From Mesaphorura yosii (lineage: Eukaryota; Arthropoda; Collembola; Poduromorpha; Tullbergiidae): DNA of 64,000 bases. The notes beneath the pieces were generated by a model. That model saw only the letters and a program-made list of their open reading frames with translations. It was not told the origin of the DNA and did no database searches. The stretch covers positions 558,001 to 622,000 of the forward strand of contig WIXG01000006.1 in NCBI GenBank assembly GCA_009869945.1. The letters run 5' to 3'. Made by a program: the position numbers and the translations under genes. Below are positions 45,175 through 59,400 of the stretch, one piece after another; position 1 is the stretch's first letter; each line of letters begins with the position of its first letter.

Positions 45175-47568
45175 ATGCTTGGTGCAGAATCTCAATTTAA
45201 CAACAGTAATCATGTTCGTAGTCATAATGTTTCGGGCAATGTTACTGCTCAACTCTCGTGTACAACGACCACTTTGATCAAATACAGAGTCAAGAACTTA
45301 GACAGTGTCAACAACATAGCAAATTTCGAGGGCGGCCAAGACGCGGAAGCGAAAACAGGACAGCAGCAGCCGCCGCCGCCGCCAAGAGACGGAAGCGGCG
45401 TGCTTCAGAATGGACTGGGTTCGTGCACGACGTCGTTGTGCGACTGCACCACCGCGAAGACCACGACCACGACTACATTCAACCTCAACAGCAACAACCC
45501 GCCTTCAGAGACGCCACAACATCGAAATATGCAGCAATCTACTGAGGGAGAGAAAATAACGCGACCGCCCTTCATTACGACGGTCACTCGCGGAAAGTTT
45601 TTGCCGTCAAAATTTGACTTGCTAGTCGAGAAAAGTCTCTTCACCTTCGCCAGTCGTCCGCGACCTGTGAACTTGATCAAGAAGCACTGCTGCTCGTCGA
45701 CCCCGTCTCCAGCGCCAACTTCGACGACTCCGTTCAGCAAAACCAGCCGATACTCTACACTGGGTCCTGCAAGCAGGAATGAATCCTCGATTCCTTCGCG
45801 AACTTCAACGATAACGCCGTAAATTGCATAATACATGTTGTCTAACTTTGAATTGGCGCTCATGAAATTGCGAACGCACAAACAGAAATGTTCACTCATT
45901 TCCGATTAATCATTCTTGGCCCTAAATTTATATTGTTCTACAAGAACGATTCGAGTTCCGCAAATTTTGAACCGAGGAGCTAGAATTATAGGTTTAGGCT
46001 TCTGGAAGGACAAAATTTGAACTAATCCCGTTTTCATTATTAGACCACGGGGCGCACACGATTACTACAATGTTATGTGGGATCCTCACGTCGTCAGAGG
46101 CACCACGGCAGCAACGACCAGAGTCAGCGAACAGACTGTAAGAAGATCGAGGATTGGTCTTTCTGCTTCAGGTTTACTTTTTTCTAATTGCTCTGAATTT
46201 CAGAAGGAAGTGAAGCCCACTGCGAATGAGACACAGTCACAGAACGATTCCAAGCTGCCGAAAGTTAAACGGTCAACCACAACACAGAAACCTGGCACGA
46301 GGTTCAGGTACAAACCGTTCTTAAACTCTCTGTCGCCACCATTCCCGCCGACTCCAGGGCGGCTCAGCACCATGATGCAGACGGAAAGATTTCTGGAGGA
46401 ACTTCCTACTGACGACAGAGTGCAAATTCACCAAGCAATACAGACTGAGCCAATTTACGCGAGCGCGACGGCAGGCAGCCAGGCCGAAGCACAAGTCCAA
46501 GTCAAGTACGGAGTTGACAACTCGACTCAGATTCTTCCCGGTGAATTGTTCAACTTTGACGATGAAGTGCAGCCGGTTTTGGAGTCATTGATCGGGAAAA
46601 TATTGGAGCAGGCAATGTTTGAGACCGTCGAGGAGGAAGAAATTGCTGCACTCCGCGAAGAGAAGAACCGATTTCAGCAGCAAAGGTGGCGAGAGGAGAA
46701 GGAGCTGCTCGAGCTCCGGAAGGAGCATGAAAGAATTAGTGCAGAAAAGGTAAGGGATCTCAAAATTGGACCCTAGTGCCTTCAAGCTAAGTTTTTGGCG
46801 AATGACCTTCATTTAGGAGCAATTGCGACGACGGCTTGAGGATGAACGCAGCAACCAGAGCCGTGCATCCTCCAATATGAGCAGCGAGTTCTTTAAGCGA
46901 GAGTCGATGGACTCTCTGCAAAGAGTTACTGGTGGGACAACAGTCTATACGACTTCGTACTTGCTGGAACTTCTTCCGTCCGTTCTCAATTCACTGCGCC
47001 AGGAAGGCTTCCTCAGCGACACCATTGATGAAGGTGAATACGATGGCCTCATTAGCATGCGACATGGTTGATTGATCGGATAAGAATACTGACAAGATGC
47101 CTCTGTTAGACACATTTTCCAGAACCACTTCAGTCCAACGTGGAGATTCCTGTTCTCCGCCAATCAGTAAAGAGGACGATGGCCGGGTCGAAGAAGAGGA
47201 ACGAATTCTTGATATTAATGCTACTAATGAGACTCAAGCAGAGATTAGTTACAAGGATGACGCGGAGGCAAGCCAGCCAGCGAATGACGTTCCTGATGAA
47301 CGTGAGTTGCAACCAAGTGCAAAATCGTAGCATTTTGTGTACTTGTGGCCTTATTTCAGGGGACGGACAAAAGTGGCAGAGGTCGTGCGACAGCCAGTCG
47401 ATGGAGAAGGAGCTGGAGGACTTGTCCGCGTCGTCGCCATTGTCCTGGAGTGTGGACTCGAGGACTCCACGCACGCAGGGGTCGGAGTTGTCCCGTGACA
47501 CGTCAACGACCACGACAGTTACGATGATTATTAATCAGCGTTCTTCAACCCTTGACGAGGAGCAATGA
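45175..47568 (+). CDS. rsph3: Radial spoke head protein 3 (six exons, about 633 aa)
   Basis: Exons 45175-45818, 46044-46137, 46204-46749, 46817-47033, 47110-47301 and 47360-47568; phases agree, and an in-frame stop at 45130-45132 precedes the first ATG. RSPH3 is the axial dimeric scaffold of axonemal radial spokes and an A-kinase anchor. Seen in order: a disordered N-terminal exon with FTFASRPRP; MWDPHVVRG (226-234), a near-invariant RSPH3 motif; TQT-type words MQTE, IQTE and TQI (305, 326, 355), which bind LC8 in Chlamydomonas RSP3; the PKA-anchoring helix EVQPVLESLIGKILEQAMFE (367-386); a coiled coil to about 450; and YLLELLPSVLNSLR. The usual segment after that motif, with F-L-P-W-L, is not found, so the C-terminus is divergent or an exon is missing. 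The N-terminal 210 residues are longer than usual and low in complexity. Confidence 0.92.
45361..45384 (+). repeat. CAG/CCG triplet run in rsph3 exon 1
   Basis: CAGCAGCAG followed by CCGCCGCCGCCGCC encodes a short glutamine-proline run in the disordered N-terminus. It is a typical unstable microsatellite in frame. Confidence 0.7.
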
Positions 47569-47743
47569 AGCATGCGATGTGAACGTGTGGTGTTTCTTGC
47601 CCGGAACCTGTGCAGGGGAATGTTCGTAAACGAATTGCGTGGATGAGGTAGAAAGTTACTTTGCGTGTGTACCCTAGAATAGTAATTTCCAATTGTGTTC
47701 CATTCATTATTTATTCAGCCACGTAATGCAATATATATAATTA

Positions 47744-47749
47744 AATAAA
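47744..47749 (+). terminator. rsph3 poly(A) signal
   Basis: AATAAA about 176 nt after the rsph3 TGA, in an AT-rich stretch. It is the expected end of the transcript. Confidence 0.65.
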
Positions 47750-50495
47750 ATGAACGGGAAGCCATCAGACTTCCATCCTTGAACGCTTATCAACGGCATG
47801 GTGCTTGGCCTCGATGTTTTCACGTAGCGAGGATCATGTTCACAGTCTGGAAATTGTCAATTATGCCATTTTTATTCTTAGACTCTATTGGGATTTGTAT
47901 CTAGTGAATCGTTTGACGAGTTCTTCTATTCACGTTCACGTTTATTTTCAAGGAGCTCTCAGAGCCGTTCGACACGACACGACTAGTACGAGTTCAGATA
48001 ATATTTATGGGATCGAAATTGAAAACGTAACATTGACATGATTTCTCACATCAAACCTGTCATGTCAAACCTGGACTGACATTTGTTTTCGTCTTAAAGT
48101 TGATGTGCGTTTTTGGTACTTTTATCCTCCTAAATACTTACTCCGCTCGATTAATCCTCTCAACGTTGAACGTAGTCAAGTCAGAGACTCATATTTCAAA
48201 TCGGTCATTTGCCTTAAACTTCGACGAACAAAGGGTCTTTATTTTTCTTCGCGTGAATACTCATTGCCAGTGCTGATGATAATTTGGAAGTGTTTCATTT
48301 CACAGTGATAAAAATATATAAAATTTAGCCTTGAGATGCGAAATATTCAATTATCAGCCCGCATACATTCGCATGCTGGCCGTGTATTTACTCGAAGGCA
48401 TCTTCCACGGTTGACTGCGAAAATAGAATGTGTGATTACGAGTCGAAATGAAACATGCCACTACTAATTTTATTGTTGTGAGTTCTTGGAGCCAAACAGA
48501 ATTGATCGTAAACCACACAACGAGAGACAGATAACAGACGTCGACCTGGGAAAATTAATCTCATGTTCAAAAATAGGCTTTATGGCTCACGAGAAGAATC
48601 ATAAAATCTGAATCTGCTCATCTTCTTCACCTCCTTCTCAACTCGACTAAAAACTACCAACCGCATCATGCGAAAAATCACAGTTTAGCATTCTAAACAT
48701 CCTTTTGGTATTCTCCATTGTTCGCAGAGCGGGTCAGCAGCCCTCAACAACGACACTACATACCGTAATTATAAGGCAGTTTATTTTAATGATCTCACGA
48801 GATGAGATCATGGTTGCGCCGTAAAACTGTTCTTAATGCATTAATTTTGCTGAGTCAGTCAACTGCTGGTGCGAGTTTCGCACAAGTAAAAGAGAAAAGC
48901 GATATAAGAGGCCTAAGCAATTTTTATCATTCAAAGTCGAAGCCAAGCCAAACCAGAGCAGAGTGTTCATGCAGAAAAGCTGAAACCGAGAAGCATTTCG
49001 TTGCACAGTATTTTTGCATGAGATCGTAATCGTACCTCATAAATTTGGTTCTTACCAACAAGTCACCTATTATTATTCACAGCAATTCTTTTGTGTTTCA
49101 CGGATGGTTGACTTGAATTGAATCGTGTTCTTCTTGAAAGCCTACACGCAAAAATAGACAAGATTATAGTAACGCACAATAACATTAGCATGCGAGTTGC
49201 AATGTAGAGTTGCAAGGCACGCCAGCGTATGACTGCGTAAACGCATTGCAAACACGCTGTCGAGTTTCATTTTGCAATGGGAAGATGAAACACGGTGGAG
49301 AGTTTCTGTGCTCTACAATGAGAATTCTTGGTCAGGGTTTTCCAATTTCATGACTTTCTTGAACTCGACATAAACTTGCTGCTGTCGACGGTAGAGAATC
49401 AACAGGACGCCTCTCACCAAACGAGAACATGCAATTAAAGCTTCGAACAACAAATTGCTGCAAAATGAATTGGGTACAAAAACTGGCATTTAATTGGTGT
49501 GCTTTTGTTTTACAATTCATTGTGCTGATGATTGCCTGGTCAGTCTGGTGATGAAGTACGAGTTATCGGACCAGAGGCTCAGCATTCAGTCTCAAGGAAA
49601 GTGCATGCCTTCAGAAGAGCATATAATTTACTCGGGCAAGCACCGAGCAATGCGGCAAAGAGGGGTTGTTTTTACAGGCAATGCTGCCGCTCGTAAAATG
49701 GTCTTTTAAAAGTGAGGAACGAGAACCCAAACATTTTCCGACTCGGTTCAGTCTTTGTTGTTGAGGGACGACTCGACCCGGCACCGCATCGTTGCCATTG
49801 CAATAATGAAACGAACCCAGGCAGACAACGTAAACTGTACACAGCTTTGTAGGGTAGCAGCTCACCACTACATTGTTGTGAAATAGGACTCCTCTGTTTG
49901 TGTATTCTCAGCCATGCATGAGCCGAGAGAATCGTTGGATGGAGGCATCAAATACGCCACGAGAGAGGGTAGTAAAATTCGAGCCCCAAAATAAAATACA
50001 CAATAAACAACTACACTTAGCATAAGTACAACTTGTACTCTCAATTCATCTATTCGAAAGCTCCCATCTTTCGCACTGCAGCGAACTCAATACCAAGTGA
50101 TCATACCCCGTCTTGCGCTGCGTTGATTCTCACCCCGCCTGCTGCAGCCCTGGCTGATCGGCCAGGTTTTCACTTTATCCCTCGCTTGTTTAGTGTTTGT
50201 TGACATCAGAACGAGACAACACGTCAACTGCCAACTTGCAATTCTGTCTGTAATCGAGCACAATTAAATTAGTCCCTGATTTAGTCTTGCTTCTGTACCA
50301 AGAGAGACAGACGCGCGTTTTTATTACTACCACTACGCACTAAATCAATAAAGTCACACATTCTCTGCTTATCGAGCAATAAATCGTTCCATGTCAAAGT
50401 TTATCAAATGAGCCCACTTTGATCGGCCGTTTTGTGGCTTGTGTTTGGACAGCCAATTTGAATTAACTGAAATGTGACCAAGCCAATCGAGCAGC
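47750..50495. other. Intergenic region before the GUK-holder-like gene
   Basis: About 2.7 kb with no supportable gene. It should hold the promoter and 5' UTR of the downstream gene. Nothing else was recognised. Confidence 0.65.
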
Positions 50496-53400
50496 ATGCC
50501 GTTGGTTCATCGCACAGTGACTCCAGTCAAAGTAAGTTCAGCAAAGCTTAACCTCAGCAAGACAGACTCGGAGTTCTTTGCCGTCAACAATGGGAGTCTG
50601 GTCAACATCTTGCGACAGCTTTCATCGCTGGTGACACACGCGGGTGATATTTTCGCACAAATCTCCATCGTCGCTGGTGATGTTGGACTTCGAATTCAGT
50701 CCATAAAGCTGCGTCTTGATGAGTTGGAGGCCAAAGTTGAACTCTTCGACCCTAAACTCGTTCCTGTTCGTAAGTACACATTTTATTAGTTCTTGACGTT
50801 CATACTCGAGGTATTATTGGTATTAGAAGTGATCTGAGATTGAGAGCACGCATATTTTCATCTCGAGCCACAAAAACCCTGCAGCCAAATCATGAAGCGA
50901 AAAGACGTTACTCATCTCGTGTCCAGTATTCATGCGCAGTTATTCTTCATATATACTTCTCGGTCTCGTGCAGCAGGCAGCTACTGACGAGTCGATGTTC
51001 TTTGTTGTGTTGTGAAATTATTTCCATTATCGAAATTACCATTTACCTGTCCGCCGTCTGCGTCTTTGCAGCACTTCATTGTTAGTTGCATATCGAGGCG
51101 GAGAGCGCACATGATATTTTAACCAACATCATCCGAGCCTGAGTTGGCGTTGCATTTTGCAAGCTTTTAAGTGGAGAAACGTGCATGCCATAAAATACCT
51201 CCAAAGGAAGTCTTTTCATAAGAAACGCAAGTTGGTTTCATTTAATTTCGACTCGTCCTTTGTGATTATCTGCAGAAGACGCAATTTGAGCGTTTTCTGT
51301 CATGCAAATCTCCCTCCACTATTTACTGCCGATTTTATGCTTTTGGAATGAGAAGCTCCACTCTTATTTTAAAATGATGTTTCCTTTGCTTGAACTGTCG
51401 TCCAATCTCATTCTCGTTTTATCACAACTTCACTAGTTTACTGTGTGCGTAATTTCAGAGTCTTACGATAATTACGAAATTCCATCTAAAGCAAGTCGTC
51501 GGAAAGAGATTTTATGTGAGCGCATGATAATCATGAGAGCATTAGCAAATTACTTAACCTTCCTTTGCTTTTTTGCGAGTTTTTGAATTTCAAACTTCTG
51601 AAAGGCATAAAACTCGTCTCACAAAACTTATCTTTGTGTAATGCGTGCAAGGACTTTTGACTGCCGCTCACTGATATGAAGGCTAGTTCGATTTACTCGC
51701 GTTAATTTTCTTGAGGGTTGATGTTGAGCTGAGTTTGTGTACATTAGATTTAATTTTCAGCTCTCGTACATAATATACAGGCAGTTTCGTTTTTATTTGA
51801 TTTGCTTGGCCGTTGAACGGACTCGCATCGAATCTTCAAAACAGACCGAAGCCGAGGCAGGAAGGCAGCTCGGAAATGAAGTGACGCTCTGATCCACAAA
51901 TAACGAGCACTTTCAACGAAGGCGATCAAGTTCCACTTTTGCATTGTGAGAGGCTTTCAATTAAGATGGTGAATGAGCGATTCTCATACACACGACAGCA
52001 CAACGTGAGATAGTGCTGCTTGAAATGAAGCCGACGTCACACACGCTAAACGATATTAATCGAAGTTTGCACTTTAATGCATAAATATTCTATTTACCTT
52101 TCTGATTTGAGTGTAACTGTTTCGTGTCCGCTTCTTTTGTTGTGCTCAAATCATTATCATGTGCTCATGTGGTCAGATGCATCCATGCAACGGCTTAATA
52201 ATAGCCAATGCAGTCGTCGTCATTCCAGGTCGCCATCGAATTCAGTTCATGTCAAGTGGGAAGTAAACCCTTGCGTGCTCAATAGCACATTTTGTGTCTG
52301 CATCAAGGTAGCATTTTTCTTTTCCATTCAATCATGCGGCTCATGAATAATAAGTCACAAAAGGCGCAAAGCTGCAGCACCATTATGGCTTCTAGATAAC
52401 AAGGGCCAGGCGAGAACCACAGCCGTAGGGACAGATTTCGTTGATGATACGAGGACGAACAGAATTCAATAATCCATTTGGTTATCCTAATTAAATTTAA
52501 TGCATTTAAGGAACGTTCTGCTTCGTAAATTAATACGTGATTGCTTCCAACTCACAATACGAAACACATGCACAAAAATTTCGTAATGCTGGAAACTCCA
52601 AATTGAGTTAATTTGTCAGGCGGCAGTCTCGCACCGAAACCAAAGCCTAAGCTAGTACTAGTGCATGGCTGGGTGATTGGCTCCGGAGCATTTCACCTGA
52701 AGCATTTGCGTTTGCCTGGCAGAGCAGGATATCCAAATATAGATCTGTAAACTCACATTCATTACGCAGGAATAAATTACCAGCAGCAGGGCATCGTTTA
52801 TGTTTAATGAGAACACACACCACGTGCCCGACTTTCTGTACCGTGCACTGTACTTTGCTGTCGAGATGCATTTTTTATTTTTGATTGCACTTGAAACTGA
52901 ATATTCCAGTTAACAGGAGGAGAATACGCACAAATGAACACTTTCTGGTCTGGATTTAATTTAAACCTCGTAATCTTTTGAGACTCTGTACTGTGAGCGT
53001 GAATGAATGATTGTACACTCCTCCACAGTAGTCCAATAAATTATGAGCCCAATGAATTTGCAACTGCGTAATGCCGGATGGATTTAGCACACTGACATGA
53101 AAAGATGAACGGGCTGAGGACAGATACGAAGCATGCGTGCAAGTCCTCTCGAAATAACTTGTCATCTATTCTCAAGATGAATGAAAAGATTCATGTCCAT
53201 GTTTTTAAGTTATTTGAAAGCCCACGCATGTGATTAACCGGCTGAACACGATTAGTGCCAGAGATTTGTCTCACGCAGTGGCATTTACCATTTGGGCCGC
53301 TCCAAGTTATGAGGACTAGACTGTTTCGCTCATTCATATCACCCTGAGCTCATTAGTGATAAAATAACATTGCCAAGCATGAGAAATGGAGTCGCTGGAA

Positions 53401-56400
53401 AAGACACGGACTCTGAAGGCGTCTTCGTGCTGACAAAGGTTTTTGCCATGCCGTATTGTTCGAAACGGGAAGAATATTTTGGGTGTGGGCTTATCTTGCT
53501 TAGCGAAACATATTTGTAATAATAGACAGCAGCTTTAACTTTTTTATGATGTAAGAACTCGGAACGAAAGGCAAAGAATGGAGCATGAAAGGGAATACGA
53601 AAAGTAACCGAGTGGAAAAGTGTTGCATATTCTTCCTTCTGTAAAAGCTTTGTCTTGTCAGTCGTGTACATTTCTTTCGCTGCTCATTCCGAGAAGATTT
53701 CAGCAGCAAATGAAAAGGTATTCAGCACTTTTAAATACAGCTCAGCTTTATTGCTTCGCTGGAAGACGACTGCTGGTGATGATGAAATACATTTCTCGTT
53801 TGTTTGGTTGGTTGCGAGCACGGCGCGGCACGCCACTGCAGGAATTCAGACTCGAAAGAAAGGAGACTAAAGTCATTCGAATCTGGGTTTGTACAACAGG
53901 ATTCGGTTCACGCAGTCCGTCGCAGCTTCCAGCACTTGTACCCGGCCTCTAATCTTGTTCATCTTCCTCAGAGATTAGCATTACGACTTTTTTTATTTGT
54001 GTGAAGCTTTGGTTCTCTATTCCAGCACAAAGCCGTACAAATACTACGTAATAATGAGTACACGCATTCATACATAAAATTATGCTCGGCCGCCATGCAT
54101 TATGCATACGCTGCAGGTTCGAGCCATGAACCTGGTCAGGAAACATTCTTCTTTTAATGGCAAGGCTAAGGTAAGGTTTAAGGCAAATGTTAAGGCCCGT
54201 TGTCAAAGGACTGCAGTACTGTCCATCGCCTGCCCATTTGCTCAAGGGAAGACAAACTATCGCAGAGACTGTGTGCGCTTAACATTTAAAACACTCGCGA
54301 AGTCCGTTGTCCATTTATACTTTGAGAAAACACTTTCTACGCACGAATGTGACTTGGGCTGAGCAAGTTATGAAATGCTGAGCAGAGATGTGACGTGGCG
54401 GAACGAACGAGACTTGAGACTGTGTCTGGGAGACTGGACTGGACGATGACGGCGCTTAAAATGAAACCTCGTCTTGCATTAAAACCTCCACTTCTTCTGC
54501 ATCGTCTCCTTCTCCGTGCCCGTGCGATCTTTCTCAGTTTGATAACAAAGAAACATTCCTTCGGTTAATGAAATGTTTACACACTCAACCAGGACTCTTT
54601 TCTGCATGCTGGTGTGCTTAGAATAACAGATGAGAGTCCCTGGCTGGTATTAAAATACGTGTATCGCGACCACAGATCAGGTAACTCTAAAGAATGAGCT
54701 CTTAATCTTTCATTCAAACTTACGCAGCTTTTGTCTTACCATTCGAAAGACTCCAACCATTGTTTAATACTTAATGTGAAATACACCATCTTGACCATTA
54801 TACACGTCAATGCGTTGGTTTAATGGAAATAAAATGTAGGCAAACCAAAGCTAAAGCCAAGTCCTATTTTCTTTAAAAGTTCGGCACGTCTTCACGCTAA
54901 ATTCTTTTGTTATTTTGTCATAAACCCTTTTGAAGTTGGTTTGGACGTCCTGCTGATTTCGCTCACATAATAAAATATCAGTTTTCTGCGTTGCGAATCT
55001 GTGTTGTAATTCCACTCTCTGCATAGTGTCTTCTGTTAGCAAACCGAATCGTAGAAGATCTCAGAAAGTAGCTTACACTTCAAAATGCAATGGCATCCCA
55101 ATTCCAGGGCATAAAACACAAGTCATAATTCTTGAGTAAGGCATTTGGAGAGACTAGCGTAATGAAATAATGAAAATGAATTAATTTTTGCAAAAATTGT
55201 GCAAAGCAGGGCACGCTCCAAGCAAAGAACACCACAACATAGCTGAGTAGTGTAGAAAGGCTTCCAGTATTTCATCGAAATCAATGCGAATGACAGAGGA
55301 ACAGGCGCGCTGCTGTCAGTAATGATGACGAATGGAGCGTCAGAAAGGGTTACGTGTGCATGTGACAGTACAATTTGGGACTCGGCTTGTTCATCCCGCT
55401 CTCTATTGATTTAATGGATCTCATAATAATGATGATAATGTAATAATGACATTAATCTCTTTATTACTTCGCAGCCGAGGGAACCTTGGACGATGAACCA
55501 ATTTCGCATGAGATTCGACCTGCCGTGCAGCTCCACTCGCAACTGTTTCTGAAAAGCAGTCGACCACCATTCCTCATTCAGCTGTACGACAAGACTGGGA
55601 AGCGAATACCGCAGTTTCCACTCAGGTCACCCGTCCTACTCGCCAAATCACGGCATAATGCAAATACCTTGGAGGGAAGCAGAAGGGTAAGGGAAATGTT
55701 CAAACTCAGACTCTGAGTCTCAGAGCGCCTAATCGTTCAGGAGGGATCGTTCGCCGTCTATCTTCCAGCCCAAGCCTTCCTGCCTTGACTGCCGCGTACT
55801 CAACCGTCGCTGTGCATATTTATTTTTCGGTCTTGGTCTCAATGTCCATGCTGATGCTTTTATTTTCACATTCATTAATAGCCTATTTTTGGAAGAACCG
55901 TTCTTTGAGTCAAAGTTTTCATCTGCTGTGCCGCGCGATGCCCTATTAATGTTTTGTCGTGTGTTCTGGATACGTATGAAATCGGTTTCGGTTTCCAGAC
56001 TGCTCCGTGCTTTCTTCTTGCATAGCCTGCTATTTCCGTGCATTGTGTGATGGGAGCCGAGCACAAGCAAGGGTTGGGTGCCAGAAGTGGAGCACGACAG
56101 TCTGTCGATGATGCTGTTTCTGGAATGCCAGATGTGTGATTCTAAATTATAAAAAGTAGACTCCGGGTTGTTTTGTATGTTTATTTTCTCTCACAATTTC
56201 CATACAGAATTACGACAATACTTAACGCACGAACGACTGCACTCGCATTCTGCGCCAGCTCAAGACTTACTGCCTTGTGCGGTTTCCACACACTTATGCC
56301 CTTCCGCACAGATTTCACTGCATTGCATCTGCTAATAATAACATTATCATAAATTCAATATGATTTACATTTTTACACGCAGCCTGCCAGCATCGCCGCG

Positions 56401-59400
56401 CTGCGCGACTGGAAGCTTGATGACTACGTCGATGAGAAGCTGACGACGCTGGAGAGAAAGAAGAAATCGACACCGGAGGAGCTGAACCAAACCGTTTGTG
56501 GGTCCTTCGGACCCACTCAGGTGGTTCAGGTGGACGTCACTGGCAGCGGCTTTGACCGCATGAAGTCAAACAGGCGATCACTCACGATACACACAAAGCG
56601 AATCAGAAGCAAGAAGAAGAGAAGAAATACGATTTGCGGAGCTATGCCAAACAAAGAGTATGCACTCATAGAATTCGACAAGCACGGGCATAATTGACAG
56701 AGTTTAATGCGTGCATTTGCTGGTTTTACGAAGGTGTGGAATTCAAACCAGCTTTTCGTCGGTGCTCGCCGCTTCGGACAATAAAAAGTACGGAATCGAC
56801 TCTGGTCACTGGAGTAGCTGCACGACTTCTGGTGTTGGCGGTGCGAGTTCGACCTCGGCACCCTCGCCCTGGGACCCAAATTCCATCACAACGTCGTCGG
56901 ATTTTCTGTATGACGACGAGGACCGCTCTCTCACACCACAATTGGAGAACTTCACTGTGAGTCCAACTCGACTTTTGCTCAAACCTTAAGCCTTGTCTCC
57001 TCTCAAGCCGATCTGCTGTTCATTTCGCCTTTGACTTGGCCTGGTCTTGTAAAAGGAAAATGACACTGATAAATTGTGCGTGAATGTTTTAAAGAACCCG
57101 TCGTAAAGAAAGCTTAAGAGTAAAATGCAACAGGAAATGATTTTATTGTACAATGCTCAAGTTCCTTTGTGCGGGATCCCTCTCTATGGTGCCATGGTCC
57201 AACACCCTTTGTTTGCTTAATGTGTGTACCCTTCTGCTTAATCCGCAGGATGGGCTCGTTTCGGACTCTGATTGTTCAGTGGATTCTGCGGGATTTTTCA
57301 CGTCATTCAGGAACGATTGCGGGTTTCCAAAATCCAAGAAGGCTGTGAAAGATAAAGAGGACTCGACAAATGCTCCGTCCACGCCAGCGACGGTGACTGA
57401 GAATGAGTACGAACTGTTCGGGAAGGGATCCACAAGTACGACAGCAAGTTCGTGTGGGACAGTCGTTCTTCGCAGAAAGCCGGACGGCGCAGAGACGTCA
57501 ACTGAACAACAAGAGAAGAAGGTAAAGGCCAGAAACTCTCTTCATTTAAGAATTGGAAGTATATTGCCTTTCAATCAGAGCACGGTCAGATGTGAAGACC
57601 TCCTCTGCGTCTACGTCGACTTGCCTTTGTGAACTTGTGAATTACAATTTGTCATGTATTCCATCTCTGTCCGCACTAAACACCATGCCCAATTTTGCTT
57701 ACAATTCAGGGAGACGATGTCGGATGGGAAGAGCGCGTGAAAAGGAAATCTCTCATTGAAATCGTCCCATCAATGGTCGTGGTGACACCGTCGCCATCTT
57801 GCTCACTGAACGGAGGAAGTCCTCCTCCACTGAAGGAGCCGGAGCACGCAGATATTCCTTACGCAGACGAGGACGATGGGAGCAGCGATGACAGACTCAC
57901 ACCGCGGATAATGGAAAGCGACAGCGAGTCGGGAACCCTGAGCGACAACGATGACCTCGAAAACAGAAGGCTCTTGGACTCAGCAACTCCACCCGCCGTC
58001 CCGCCTGACATTCCCCCACGCGAACCTCACCTCCTAATTACATCGGACGCTAGCAGCAGCAGCAGTTGTAGTAGTAACGCGACTGTCAGCGGCAGCGGAA
58101 GTGGCAGCAGCAGCAACAATGCAAAACAAGACGAACAAGAAAGGTCCCCGTGCGGCTTGCCAAAACCAGACGTTATTCCTGACGTGCAACAACTGCAAGT
58201 CATCCGTACCTCAACAACGCCTAAGCTGAAGTCCGGGACGGACTATGTGTCGCTGGACACCGTCCAGTTGGAATGCAGAGGGCAGCAGAATGGTAACAGC
58301 AGCAGCAGCAATGAAACTCTGGACGACATGGACGGCGAAGCAAAACCCAGCAACAGCAATTTTCACCAGCGACCAGGAGTTTCTGCCAGAATTCGAGGTG
58401 CCAAAGTAGTACTTGACCCGAATGGCGAAATAATATTCTCATCCGAAACTCTTAAACGAAAACGGCGCCAGAAGATTTCGTTCGATCCAGGTGCTTCTGT
58501 CAAACCAGCCGAGTACGACAGCAAAAGCAGCTACAATCGAGCACGAGAGTCCATCTACGACAGGCTCAGACCGGAGAAGGTGGACGACGAAATTTATGAG
58601 TGCATTGAGAAGATTCGACAGCATAATTTGAAAGAGAGCGAGGCCATCGAAAAGAAGTACGACTCGCTGGCACCACTAAACACCACAGTGGCGAATGGGT
58701 CGTCCCTAGATCACCAGGTTGCGGGTAACTCATCTCACCAGTCTTCTGCGCTGCCCTCGCCATCCATTAGCATGATCCTGGAGACCGATCTTGACAACTT
58801 ACCGCCAGTGATGCCGGAATTGGAGACGCTCCCGAAAATCAAAGACAGATTGAAACGCAACGAAAGCTACCGCATGGCGAACGAAGAGTTGGCGCTCCGT
58901 CCCGCCTTGTCCATCCATAATCGCCAGTTGAACGGCCTGAATGGACACAAGAGCACGCTAGCTAGTGCAGGCGCAAGCAGGAAGAGGGACATACCGGAAG
59001 AGGATCCGGTCTTCGTCCAGCAAATCCTGAGTCTGAGCAGCTCGACCAACTCTCTGAGTCGCAACTCACCAATTCCGAGTACGAACCACCACTCCCTATT
59101 TGGTCGTGCCAGTTCGAGTAATTCTAACCATAACGCTCATATTAGTAACAATAGCCTTGTTCTGGCGCCTTCGTCACCGTCTAAGTTTGCTCTTTCGCCT
59201 GACGACCGTCCATCTTTCTTGCGAAGAGGTAAATTATTCTACACTGATATTTGGTAACGTCATTGGACGAGCCGAATTGTCGTAAGACGTTTCCTGCTCG
59301 TTGAAGATTTCTCAGTTATTCTTTGTTTCCTTTTTCCACTGTACTGCATTCTCCAAATGAACGCGAAATGCCTTGCATTTCTGATGGTGTTGGGGTACTT

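Noticed and set aside
45405-45899. 164-codon minus-strand open frame opposite rsph3 exon 1
   Set aside because: It is a reverse-strand shadow of a low-complexity coding exon. The plus-strand reading has RSPH3 motifs and a phase-matched splice junction.
50496-50769. Calling the fourth gene WAVE/SCAR itself
   Set aside because: The N-terminal match is good, but the rest lacks a verprolin-central-acidic region and carries NHS/GUK-holder-like motifs.
55410-55460. AT-rich ATAATGATGATAATG-type repeat
   Set aside because: Short imperfect microsatellite in an intron; similar runs occur throughout the window.
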